A DNA stretch of 64,000 nt from Myxococcales bacterium (GTDB taxonomy: Bacteria > Myxococcota_A > Polyangia > Haliangiales > Haliangiaceae): positions 310,001 through 374,000 of the forward strand of contig JADJGV010000003.1 in NCBI GenBank assembly GCA_016707895.1, read 5' to 3'. Positions 49,700-59,244 of this stretch are shown here, one piece after another. Numbering within the stretch: position 1 is the stretch's first letter; the number at the start of each line of letters is the position of its first letter. The position numbers and the translations under genes are program-made. Below the pieces are notes generated by a model, which saw only the letters and a program-made list of their open reading frames with translations, did no database searches and had not been told where the DNA came from.

Positions 49700-51964
49700 G
49701 TGAAACGCCTCGCCGCGATCGTCCTCGCCGCCGCCTGCAGCGGCGGTCACCAGCCCGCGCCGCAGTGCCCCGCCGTCGATCCGACGCCGGTGGCCGTCGA
49801 GCCCACCGCCGAGCCGCCGCCCGAGCCGACCCCGCCGCCGCCGCCCGTCGACGCGGCCGCGATCGCGGAGCTGGCCGCGACCCGCAGCTACAACCTCGGC
49901 GCGCCGCGGCCGGTGGGGCTCATGCCCGACGGCGACGTGCTGTTCCTCCGCACCGGCCCGCGCAGCTACGTCGCCGAGCTGTTCGAGCTCGACGCCGCCA
50001 CCGGCCAGACCCGCAAGCTGGCGTCGGCGGCCGACCTCGCCGCCGACGTCAAGCTGTCGGCCGCCGAGAAGGCGCTGCGCGAGCGGATGCGCATGGTCAT
50101 GCGCGGCATCGTCTCGGTCGGCGCCAGCAAGGACGGCGCGCGGCTGATGATCCCGCTGGGCCCGCAGGTGTTCCTGCTCGACCGCGCCACCGGCAAGGCC
50201 ACCGCGGTGTCGCTGGGCGAGGGCTACCCCGACAGCCCGCTGCTGTCGCCCGACGGCGCGCGCGTCGCGTTCGTGCGCGACGGCGACGTCTGGGTGGTCG
50301 ACGTCGCCGGCGGCAAGCCGCGCAAGCTGACCAAGCAGGACGGCCCCGACGTGTCATTCGGCGCCGCCGAGTTCGTCGCCGCCGAGGAGCTCGACCGCAC
50401 CAGCGGCACGTGGTGGTCGCCCACCGGCGACCGGCTGATCATCCAGCGCACCGACGAGAGCAAGGTCGCGACCTTGTACGTCGCCAACCCCGGCGCGCCC
50501 GAGCAGGCGCCGACGCCGTTCCGCTACCCACGCGCCGGGGCCGCCAACGCCGACGTGCGCTTCGCGATCTACCCGGCCAAGGGCGGGAAGGCGATCGAGA
50601 TCAACTGGGATCGCGCCGCGTTCCCGTACGTCCACGACGTGCAGTGGCCCGAGCACGGCAAGCCGACGATGGTCGTGCTCAACCGCGCGCAGACCGAGGC
50701 GCGCGTGCTGATCATCGACGACAAGACCGGCGCCACCACGACGGTCATCACCGAGCAGGACTCGGCCTGGGTCAACACCGCCGGCGGGCCGCGCTGGGCC
50801 GCCGACGGCAAGTCGTTCCTGTGGCCGCGCGAGACCGCCGACGGCTGGACCGTCGAGCGCTTCGCCGCCGACGGCAAGCCGCTGGGCACGGTGGTCGGCC
50901 GCGACCAGCAGTTCACCGGCCAGTTCGCGGTCGACGACGAGACCGGCGAGGTGTGGTTCGCCGGCGGCACGCCGGTCGAGACCCAGCTGTGGAGCGTCGA
51001 CGCCCAGGGCGGCAACGCCACCCAGCGCACCAGCGCGCGCGGCACCTACTACGTCGGCATCGCGCCCAAGGGCGGCACCCGGCTGGTCGGCTACAACGGC
51101 GCCGACGGCAAGCGGTCGATCACGATCGTCAAGCGCGACGGCGCCGCGATCGGCGAGCTGCCGTCGGTGGCCGAGGACGGCCCGGCGCTGCCCAAGGTCG
51201 AGGTGGCGCAGGTCACCGGCACCGGCCGCACCTACTGGACCGCGGTGGTGCGCCCGCGCGACTTCGACCCGAGCAAGCGCTACCCGGTGGTGCTGCAGGT
51301 CTACGCCGGCCCCGGCGTGACCACCGTGTCGTCGAACCCGCGGGCCTACTGGAAGGACCAGCTGCTCGCCGACACCGGCTTCATCGTGGTCCGCGGCGAC
51401 GGCCGCGGCACGCCGGGGCGGGGCCGCGCGTGGGAGCGCATCATCAGCGGCGATCTGATCACCGTGCCGCTGGCCGATCAGATCGACATGCTGAAGGCGG
51501 TCGCGGCGGCGCACCCCGAGCTGGATCTGACCCGGGTCGGCGTCGTCGGCTGGTCGTTCGGCGGCTACTTCGCGGCGATGGCCGCCGAGCTGGCGCCCGA
51601 CACGTTCAAGGCCGCGATCGCCGGCGCGCCGGTCACCGACTGGCGCTACTACGACACCGCCTACACCGAGCGCTACATGCGGACGCCGGCCGACAACGCG
51701 CTCGCGTACGACGAGACCAGCGCGATCGTCAACGCCGGCAAGCTGGGCGCGCCGCTGTTGATCATCCACGGCCTCACCGACGACAACGTCTACGCGGTCC
51801 ACTCGCTGGCGCTGACCGAGGCGCTGTTCAAGGCCGGCAAGCGCTTCGACTTCGTCGCGCTGGCCGGCACGCACATGGTCGCCGACCCGGCGTCCGACGC
51901 GGCGTTGATGACCCGGCAGATCGACTTCTTCCGGGCCCACCTCGGCCTGCCGGTCGCGCGCTGA
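49700..51964 (+). CDS. Dipeptidyl peptidase IV-type serine peptidase, lipoprotein
   Basis: 754 residues starting with GTG. Lipoprotein signal (IVLAAACSGG), Pro-rich linker, then the DPPIV N-terminal propeller with the substrate-binding Glu pair (VAAEELDRTSGTWWSP) and an alpha/beta-hydrolase S9 domain. The catalytic triad is S619 (GWSFGG), D694 (HGLTDDN) and H725 (AGTHM). The family removes Xaa-Pro or Xaa-Ala dipeptides from the N-terminus of peptides; here it would act in the periplasm or on the outer membrane as part of predatory or nutritional proteolysis. The next gene starts one base after its stop. Confidence 0.93.
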   Translation: MKRLAAIVLAAACSGGHQPAPQCPAVDPTPVAVEPTAEPPPEPTPPPPPVDAAAIAELAATRSYNLGAPRPVGLMPDGDVLFLRTGPRSYVAELFELDAATGQTRKLASAADLAADVKLSAAEKALRERMRMVMRGIVSVGASKDGARLMIPLGPQVFLLDRATGKATAVSLGEGYPDSPLLSPDGARVAFVRDGDVWVVDVAGGKPRKLTKQDGPDVSFGAAEFVAAEELDRTSGTWWSPTGDRLIIQRTDESKVATLYVANPGAPEQAPTPFRYPRAGAANADVRFAIYPAKGGKAIEINWDRAAFPYVHDVQWPEHGKPTMVVLNRAQTEARVLIIDDKTGATTTVITEQDSAWVNTAGGPRWAADGKSFLWPRETADGWTVERFAADGKPLGTVVGRDQQFTGQFAVDDETGEVWFAGGTPVETQLWSVDAQGGNATQRTSARGTYYVGIAPKGGTRLVGYNGADGKRSITIVKRDGAAIGELPSVAEDGPALPKVEVAQVTGTGRTYWTAVVRPRDFDPSKRYPVVLQVYAGPGVTTVSSNPRAYWKDQLLADTGFIVVRGDGRGTPGRGRAWERIISGDLITVPLADQIDMLKAVAAAHPELDLTRVGVVGWSFGGYFAAMAAELAPDTFKAAIAGAPVTDWRYYDTAYTERYMRTPADNALAYDETSAIVNAGKLGAPLLIIHGLTDDNVYAVHSLALTEALFKAGKRFDFVALAGTHMVADPASDAALMTRQIDFFRAHLGLPVAR

Positions 51965-51965
51965 C

Positions 51966-52661
51966 GTGGACGACGCGCCGCTGGCCATCCCCTGGCGCGA
52001 CGCCCGGTTCGTCGTCGTCGACAAGCCGTCCGGGATCGCGGTGCACCGCGGCTGGGCCGCGGGCGGCGACGACGACGTGCCGCTGCTGCAGCGGGTGCGC
52101 GATCAGCTCGACGCCTACGTCTGGCTGATCAACCGCCTCGATCGCGGCGCCTCGGGCGCGGTCTTGTTCGCGCTCGACGCCGAGGCCGCGCGCGCGGCCA
52201 ACGACGCCTTCGCCGGCGGCGCCGTCGACAAGCGCTACCTGGCGATCACCCGCGGCCACCCGCCGGCCGAGCTCGTCATCGACTACGCGATCCCGACCGA
52301 GGTCGGCGGCCCGCGCGGCGACGCGGTCACCGCGCTGCGCTGCCTCGACACGTTCGGTCGCTACGCCCTGGTCGAGGCCCGGCCCCGCACCGGCCGGCTC
52401 CACCAGATCCGCCGGCACTGCAAGCACATCTCGTGTCCGCTGATCGGCGACGTGAAGTACGGCAAGGGCGAGCACAACCGCATCTTCCGCACCCAGCACG
52501 GCCTGCACCGGCTGGCGCTGCACGCGACCTACCTGGCGCTGCCGCACCCGTTCGGCGGCGCGCCGATCGTCGCCGAGGTGCCGCTGCCCGCCGACATGGC
52601 CGCGGCGATCGCCAGCTGCAAGCTGGCCTACGCGACGCCACCGCCACCACCGCCAGCGTGA
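51966..52661 (+). CDS. truC: tRNA pseudouridine(65) synthase family protein
   Basis: 231 residues of the RluA family. The catalytic Asp is in INRLDRGASG, where the usual HRLD is NRLD. The TruC-specific block TGRLHQIRRHCKHISCPLIG and YGKGEHNR is present, which separates it from RluA/C/D. It should convert U65 of some tRNAs to pseudouridine. The GTG start lies one base after the stop of the DPP4-type gene, suggesting coupling although the functions are unrelated. A Pro-rich tail ends the protein. Confidence 0.88.
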   Translation: MDDAPLAIPWRDARFVVVDKPSGIAVHRGWAAGGDDDVPLLQRVRDQLDAYVWLINRLDRGASGAVLFALDAEAARAANDAFAGGAVDKRYLAITRGHPPAELVIDYAIPTEVGGPRGDAVTALRCLDTFGRYALVEARPRTGRLHQIRRHCKHISCPLIGDVKYGKGEHNRIFRTQHGLHRLALHATYLALPHPFGGAPIVAEVPLPADMAAAIASCKLAYATPPPPPPA

Positions 52662-52714
52662 ACCAGCGCGCCGCCGCCCCCACATCCGGCGGCGGCCGGG
52701 GTAACGTCGGCGCG

Positions 52715-53959
52715 ATGGTCCGCCGCGTTGCGCTCGCGGCCGCGCTGGTCGCGGCGATGGCTGCGCCGTCCGTCGCGTCGCCGCTCGACCTGTTCGGGTT
52801 CGGCGGCCGCTCGCCGGGGCTGGCCGGCACCGGCGCGGCGACGACCACCGACTACGACGCGGTCTACCTCAACCCGGCCGGCCTCGCCGACACGCCGCGC
52901 AAGCGCGCCACCGTCGGCGGCCTCGCCGGCGACTTCCGCCTCGAGCTCGACGGCCAGCCCACCGCCACCACCAGCCCGCGCGGCCTGGCGATCGGCGGCC
53001 AGGTGCCGATGCCGCTGGGCGGCGCGCTCAAGGATCGGGTCGGCCTGGGCTTCGGCTTCTACGTGCCGAGCGAGGCCATCAACCGCGCCCGCGCGCCGTT
53101 CCCCGGCACGCCGACCTTCGTGCTGCTCGAGAGCCGGGCGTTCGTCGTCGGGCTGATGGTGGCGGTCGGCGTGCGGGTGTCGCCGCGGTGGTCGGTCGGC
53201 GTCGGCGTCAACTCGCTGGCGGTGCTGCGCGGCGCGATCGACGTGACGATCGACGGCGCCGGCCGCATCACCACCCAGAGCGAGCAGCGGCTGCTGACCC
53301 GGTTCGCGCCGATCGTCGGCGCGCGCTGGCGGCGCTCGGCGACGACCGACGTCGCGCTGGTGGTGCGGGCGCCGTCGCGCTCGGACTACGACATCACCGT
53401 CACCAACGATCTCGGGTCGACCTTGCCGGTGACGCTGCCGCTGATCCACATCGCCGGCACCGCGCAGTACGACCCGCTGATGGTGGTGGCCGAGGCCGCG
53501 TGGCGCCCGCTCGACGGGCTGACGCTCACCGGCCACCTGGCCTGGCACCGCTGGAGCGCGTTCCCGCGGCCGACCACCAACGCGGTCACCGGCAACCCGC
53601 CGCAGCCGGCGCTCGACTTCCACGACACCGCGGTGCCGCGGGTCAGCGTCGAGTACGCCCGGCCCGGGCTGGGCGGCACCGTCGCCGCGCGCGCCGGCTA
53701 CGCGTTCCTGTGGTCGCCGGCGCCCGATCAGACCCGCCGCGAGACGCTCTACGACAACGATCGCCACGAGCTCGCCGCCGGCCTGGGCCTGGCGTGGCCG
53801 GGCGCCGCGGTGCCGCTGCACCTCGACGCGTGGGTGCAGCTCCACCACCTCGCCTACCGGCGCTACCAGCGCGATCCCGACGTCGTCGCGCCCGACCGCG
53901 CGCACTCGACCGCGGGCGACATCGTCGTCGGCGGCCTCACCGTCGGGGTCGATCTGTGA
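52715..53959 (+). CDS. FadL/OmpP1-type outer-membrane transporter, first copy
   Basis: 414 residues with a signal peptide ending in PSVASP. The mature N-terminus GFGGRSPGLAGTGAATTTDY and AVYLNPAGLAD is the characteristic plug and hatch of the FadL/TodX family that takes up hydrophobic compounds; the rest consists of amphipathic strands ending in GDIVVGGLTVGVDL. The ATG at 52715 opens the signal peptide. Four-base overlap with the second copy downstream. Ligand unknown. Confidence 0.85.
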   Translation: MVRRVALAAALVAAMAAPSVASPLDLFGFGGRSPGLAGTGAATTTDYDAVYLNPAGLADTPRKRATVGGLAGDFRLELDGQPTATTSPRGLAIGGQVPMPLGGALKDRVGLGFGFYVPSEAINRARAPFPGTPTFVLLESRAFVVGLMVAVGVRVSPRWSVGVGVNSLAVLRGAIDVTIDGAGRITTQSEQRLLTRFAPIVGARWRRSATTDVALVVRAPSRSDYDITVTNDLGSTLPVTLPLIHIAGTAQYDPLMVVAEAAWRPLDGLTLTGHLAWHRWSAFPRPTTNAVTGNPPQPALDFHDTAVPRVSVEYARPGLGGTVAARAGYAFLWSPAPDQTRRETLYDNDRHELAAGLGLAWPGAAVPLHLDAWVQLHHLAYRRYQRDPDVVAPDRAHSTAGDIVVGGLTVGVDL

Positions 53960-55293
53960 GGGCCGCGCCCGCCGCCGCACCCGCCGCCGCGCTCGCCGCC
54001 GGGCTGGCGCTGGCGCTGGCCGCCGCCCCCGCGGCGCGCGCCAACCCCGCCGACGTCTACGGCTTCGGCGCCCGCGGCCAGGCGATGGCCGGCGCGCAGG
54101 TGGCCGGCGCCGACGACACCAGCGCCGCCTACTACAACCCGGCGCTGCTCGCGGCCAGCCCCGACATCCGCATCGACGTCGGCTACCAGCAGGCCCACCC
54201 GCGGCTCACCGTCGACGATCGCGACACCCACGTCGACAGCTCGCGCGGGCTGGTGATCGGCCTGGCGGTGCCCGGGCAGCTGCTCGGCGCGCGGCTGGCG
54301 ATCGGCGCCGGGCTGTTCCTGCCCGATCAGCACATCACCCGCACGCGCACGCTGGCCTCGGGCCAGCCGCGGTTCCAGCTGTTCGACAACCGGCCGCAGC
54401 GGCTGTTCCTGGCCGCCAACCTCGCCGCGCGCCTGCCCCACGGGATCTACGTCGGCGCCGGCATCGCGTACATGTCCAGCACCCAGGGCACGGTCGCGCT
54501 CGACGGCGTCGTCGGGTTCCCCGACCCCGAGGTCAGCCAGCTCGACATGGCGATCGACGTCGACCTCAAGACGATCCGCTACCCGCAGGCCGGCGTCGCG
54601 TGGGAGCTGCGGCCGTGGCTGACGGTCGGCGCGTCGTACCGCGGCGGCTTCCGCCTGCAGATCGATCAGACCTTCGACATCGCCGGCGACATCGGCACGC
54701 CCGGCTTCCCGCCGGTGGTCACCGACGGCTCGCTGCACCTGCGCTCGCAGGCCCAAGATCTGTTCCAGCCGGCGCAGCTCACCGGCGGCGCCGCCGCGCG
54801 GCTGACCCCGCGGTGGACGGTGGCGTTCGATCTGGCGTGGCACCGCTGGAGCACGTTCGAGAACCCGGCGGCGCACATCGAGCTCGGCCTCGACCTCAAG
54901 CAGTTCCAGGATCTGGTCGACATCCCGCCGCAGGAGCCGCTGCCGCTGCCGCACTTCCACGACATCGCGATCCCGCGGCTCGGCGTCGAGCACACCCGCG
55001 GCGGCGCCCGCTGGCGGGCCGGCTACGCCTACGAGCCGTCGCCGGCGCCCGCGCAGCGCGGGGCCACCAACTTCATCGACAACGACAAGCACACGCTGGC
55101 GCTGGGCGCCGGCGTCGACAAGGCCGGCCTGGGCGGCATCGTGCTCAAGCCGATCTCGTTCGACGTCGCGCTGGGGATCACCTGGCTGCCCGAGCGCACC
55201 CACGCCAAGCTGATCGCCGCCGATCCGGTCGGCGACTACCGCTCGGCCGGCGTCATCGTCACCGGCAGCGTCACCTCGCGGTGGAGGTTCTGA
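53956..55293 (+). CDS. FadL/OmpP1-type outer-membrane transporter, second copy
   Basis: 445 residues from a GTG overlapping the previous stop. After a long Ala-rich signal (LALALAAAPAARANP), the mature start VYGFGARGQAMAGAQVAGAD and AAYYNPALLA repeats the FadL plug pattern. Strands continue to the terminal VIVTGSVTSRWRF. It also shares HRWSTF(E) with the first copy's HRWSAF. Two FadL-like barrels in one operon with a lipoprotein may handle one class of hydrophobic substrate. One-base overlap with the next gene. Confidence 0.85.
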   Translation: MRAAPAAAPAAALAAGLALALAAAPAARANPADVYGFGARGQAMAGAQVAGADDTSAAYYNPALLAASPDIRIDVGYQQAHPRLTVDDRDTHVDSSRGLVIGLAVPGQLLGARLAIGAGLFLPDQHITRTRTLASGQPRFQLFDNRPQRLFLAANLAARLPHGIYVGAGIAYMSSTQGTVALDGVVGFPDPEVSQLDMAIDVDLKTIRYPQAGVAWELRPWLTVGASYRGGFRLQIDQTFDIAGDIGTPGFPPVVTDGSLHLRSQAQDLFQPAQLTGGAAARLTPRWTVAFDLAWHRWSTFENPAAHIELGLDLKQFQDLVDIPPQEPLPLPHFHDIAIPRLGVEHTRGGARWRAGYAYEPSPAPAQRGATNFIDNDKHTLALGAGVDKAGLGGIVLKPISFDVALGITWLPERTHAKLIAADPVGDYRSAGVIVTGSVTSRWRF

Positions 55294-56249
55294 TGCGGCT
55301 CGCTCCGCTCGCGCTCGCGCTCTCGGCCTGCGGGTTCGGCCTCGCCGACGACAGCTCCGGCGGTCGCGACGACCTGCCGCTCTCGGGCGCCGGCCCGTTC
55401 AAGAAGCTGGCCTTCGACGGCGACACCCCGCTCGAGGAGCCGTGGCTCAGCACCGACCCGGTGTTCGAGCTCAGCGAGCCCGCGCTGATGCCGCGGGCCG
55501 GCGGCGGCCTCACCGCCTACGTCACCCGCGAGGGCGCCGCCGAGCCGGCCGGCGACACGACGATCTGGCGCCTCGAGCAGGCCGCGCTCGATCAGCTGCC
55601 CGACGCCGCGGTCGAGGTGCTGGTCGCCGATCGGCCGTGGGAGGAGGGCCACGTCGGCGCGCCGGCGATCGTCGCCGAGGGCGACACGCTGGTGATGTTC
55701 TACGCCGGCGGCACCGGCATCGGCCGCGCCGACTCGACCGACGGCGGCCGCACCTGGACCAAGTGGCCGGCGCCGATCCTCACCGACGCCACGTCCCCCG
55801 GCCTGGCCTACGACGGGGCCACCTGGCTGCTGGCGTTCGTCGACGGCAGCGGCGGCATCGGCCTGGCCCGCTCGACCGACGGCCACGCCTTCGAGCGGGC
55901 CGCGGCGCCGATCGTGGTGCCGCGCGCCGACGACCCGAAGGCCTTCGACCACGCCGCGGTCGCCGCGCCGGCGCTGGGATGGATCGAGGAGGGCACCGGC
56001 CGCGGCCACTGGGCGCTGTGGTACGCGGGGCTCAAGAAGCTGCCGGTCGGCACCGACGCGCCGCTGTACGCGATCGGCTACGCGGCGTCGTGGGACGGTG
56101 CGTCATGGAGCCTGCTGGCGGGCAACCGGCCCGTCACCGCGGCGCCCGCCAGCGACCCGGCGGTGCTGCTGCAGGGCAACCACGGCGTGATGGCGTTCGC
56201 GGCGGTCAACGGGCGGCGCAGGGCGATCGGCCTGGCGGTCACCCCGTGA
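55293..56249 (+). CDS. Lipoprotein with predicted five-bladed propeller
   Basis: 318 residues. The ATG overlaps the previous stop. A short signal (LALALSACGFG) is followed by a domain with repeated segments EPALMPRAGGGLTAYVT, VGAPAIVAEGDTLVMFYAGG, IGRADSTDGGRTWTKWPAP and ALWYAGLKK. These match GH43/GH68-like five-bladed propellers or BNR-type repeats (the 'S-x-D-G-G-x-T-W' element). Catalytic acids of GH43 are not obvious. Third gene of the FadL operon; a surface lipoprotein is expected. Confidence 0.72.
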   Translation: MRLAPLALALSACGFGLADDSSGGRDDLPLSGAGPFKKLAFDGDTPLEEPWLSTDPVFELSEPALMPRAGGGLTAYVTREGAAEPAGDTTIWRLEQAALDQLPDAAVEVLVADRPWEEGHVGAPAIVAEGDTLVMFYAGGTGIGRADSTDGGRTWTKWPAPILTDATSPGLAYDGATWLLAFVDGSGGIGLARSTDGHAFERAAAPIVVPRADDPKAFDHAAVAAPALGWIEEGTGRGHWALWYAGLKKLPVGTDAPLYAIGYAASWDGASWSLLAGNRPVTAAPASDPAVLLQGNHGVMAFAAVNGRRRAIGLAVTP

Positions 56250-56338
56250 GTACGTAGCCGCATGGCCAGGGGCCGTCCGGGAAATTCGCGCCCGACCGCG
56301 GTCGCGTGGTATCGTCGCCTCGCGTCATCGGCGCGGCC

Positions 56339-57291
56339 ATGAAAGTCCGATTCTGGGGCGTTCGCGGCTCCATCCCCGTCCCGGGACCCAGCACCAATCG
56401 CTACGGCGGGAACACGTCGTGCGTCGAGGTGCGTCCGCGCGGCGCCTGGCCGATCATCATCGACGCCGGCACCGGCATCCGCCGCCTGGGCAAGGCGCTG
56501 ATGGACGAGCGGTTCGGCGACGGCAGCGGCACCGCGCACATCCTGATCAGCCACACCCACTGGGACCACATCCAGGGGATGCCGTTCTTCTCGCCGCTGT
56601 ACCGGGCCGGCAACAAGCTGCACGTCTTCGCGCGGCAGCGCGGCGACACCCACCTGCAGGCGGTGTTCGCGTCGCAGACCGAGGACCCGTACTTCCCGGT
56701 GCCGCTGTCGGCGCTCGAGGCGTCGATCGAGTTCCACGAGCTGGTCGAGGGCAACCGCTTCGCGATCGACAAGACGCTCGTCACCTGCACGCGGCTCAAC
56801 CACCCGTGGATCGCGATGGCCTACCGGCTCGACTGCGACGGCGCCGCGGTCGTGTACTGCTCCGACACCGCGCCGTTCAGCGACATCCTGCTCGAGCACG
56901 AGTTCATCTCGAAGCCGCCCACCGGCGAGCCGCTGCCCAAGGCGATCGCCGACAAGCTGGCGGCGATGCGCGCGTCGCTGGTGGCGCTGTGCAAGGGCGC
57001 CGACCTGTTGATCTACGACACCCAGTTCACGATCGACGAGTACAAGCTGCGCCCGCACTGGGGACACTCGACGCCGGAAGACGCGATCGCGATCGCCCGC
57101 GAGGCCGGCGTCAAGACGCTGTGCCTGTACCACCACGCGCCGATGCGCTCCGACGAGGCGCAGGACGCGATCCTGATGGCAGCGCGGTGGAGCGCGAAGA
57201 GCCACGGCGACGGGTTCAACGTGATCGCGGCCCACGAGGGCCTCGAGCTGGTGCTCGGCGACGATGACGGCCTGGCGCCGGTGGTGGCGCC

Positions 57292-57295
<4 letters not shown>
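56339..57295 (+). CDS. Metallo-beta-lactamase-fold hydrolase, first of a tandem pair
   Basis: 318 residues. The N-terminus KVRFWGVRGSIPVPGPSTNR, YGGNTSCVEV and the metal motif HTHWDHIQGMPFF place it in the MBL group containing PhnP/RNase Z-like enzymes and myxobacterial homologues. Later metal ligands are in YCSDTAPF and LYHHAPMRSDEA. A ~40-residue insertion after FSDILLEHEF distinguishes it from the next gene. The ATG at 56339 precedes the conserved strand. Substrate unknown: nucleic acid, cyclic phosphate or nucleotide are all possible. Four-base overlap with its paralogue. Confidence 0.83.
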
Positions 57296-58143
<848 letters not shown>

Positions 58144-58152
58144 CGACGGCGC

Positions 58153-59244
58153 TCACGGGGCGCCGAGGGTGGCGGCCGCCTCCGCCAGCGCGGCCGCCCA
58201 CGCCGGATCGTAGGTGGCGGTGCCGGGCGTGGCCCGGAGGACGTCGACCGCGTAGGTGTTGAGGAAGCTCGCGCGGACCCGCCGCGCCGCCGCCACGACC
58301 TCGGCCATCGTCCCCACCTCGCCGCCGGTCGCCGCGCTCATCTCGAAGCACAGCGGCGCCTGGGCGGCCCACCCCCACCAGCGGGCGCTCGCGGCCTCGG
58401 TGGCGTAGGAGTCGCCGCGCAGGCCGTTCTGCCCGACCCACATGCCCAGCCCGACCGCGCGGTCGCCGATGGTCCCGAGGCGCGACGGTGCGCCGAGCAG
58501 CCCGCCCTGGTTGAGCGTCACGACCCGCGGGATCGCGCTCGGGGACGTCGCCACCGCGACCAGGTAGTCGTCGAGGGCCTGGCCCCAGCGCGCGTCGTCG
58601 TAGCGCGAGCCGTCGCTCGCGAGCGCGGCGGTGAACGTGGTCCGGAACGCGGGGTCGTCGTCGAGCGTGCCCATCCGATACGGGTTGGTCTCGGCGCCCG
58701 GCGTCACGTCGACGAACAGCACCCCGGGGCGCGTCGCGAGGTGGCCCTCGAGCGCGGCCAGGAACCGGCGGGCCGCGGCCTGGTACGCCGGATCCCAGAA
58801 CAGCGGCACCTCGGTGGCGGTCCCGGTGTGGACGGCGATCCCGGCGCCGCGCGCGAGCAGCCACGCCGGCGTCGGGTGCTTCGCGCGCGGATCGGGCCAC
58901 GCGCCGCTGGTCGACCACATCACCCGGACCGCGGCGTGCTTGCCGGCGCTGGCCCACACGTCGATCCGGCGATCGAGCGCGGCCCATTGGTACGAGCCCT
59001 CGGACGGCTCGAGCTCGCTCCAGTAGACCTGGATGAGCGCGCCGGCGAGCCACGGCTGCCCGACCACGAGCGCGTCGTCGTCGTGCCCGTAGCTGCCGTA
59101 ATAGAGGACGCCGTGATCCGGACGCGGCATGGCGGCGGCGGCGTCGCCGGGCGTCGCGTCCGGGTCGCCGGTCCCCGCCGGCGGCGGCGCGCACGCGGTC
59201 GCGATGAGCAGCGCCGCGGTGAGCGCGGCGTGGCCCCCGCGCAT
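58153..59244 (-). CDS. Lipoprotein with GH42-like TIM-barrel domain
   Basis: 363 residues. The lipobox LLIATACAP and a short acidic linker precede a domain that begins GVLYYGSYGHDDD and LIQVYWSELEPSEGSYQW, the first strands of a glycoside-hydrolase TIM barrel such as GH42/GH14-like or beta-galactosidase-type folds, where WSELEPxEGxY is a common motif. A possible acid is in VDVTPGAETNPYRMG; I cannot place the nucleophile. The ATG overlaps the stop of the upstream esterase gene. Confidence 0.7.
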   Translation of the reverse strand: MRGGHAALTAALLIATACAPPPAGTGDPDATPGDAAAAMPRPDHGVLYYGSYGHDDDALVVGQPWLAGALIQVYWSELEPSEGSYQWAALDRRIDVWASAGKHAAVRVMWSTSGAWPDPRAKHPTPAWLLARGAGIAVHTGTATEVPLFWDPAYQAAARRFLAALEGHLATRPGVLFVDVTPGAETNPYRMGTLDDDPAFRTTFTAALASDGSRYDDARWGQALDDYLVAVATSPSAIPRVVTLNQGGLLGAPSRLGTIGDRAVGLGMWVGQNGLRGDSYATEAASARWWGWAAQAPLCFEMSAATGGEVGTMAEVVAAARRVRASFLNTYAVDVLRATPGTATYDPAWAAALAEAAATLGAP

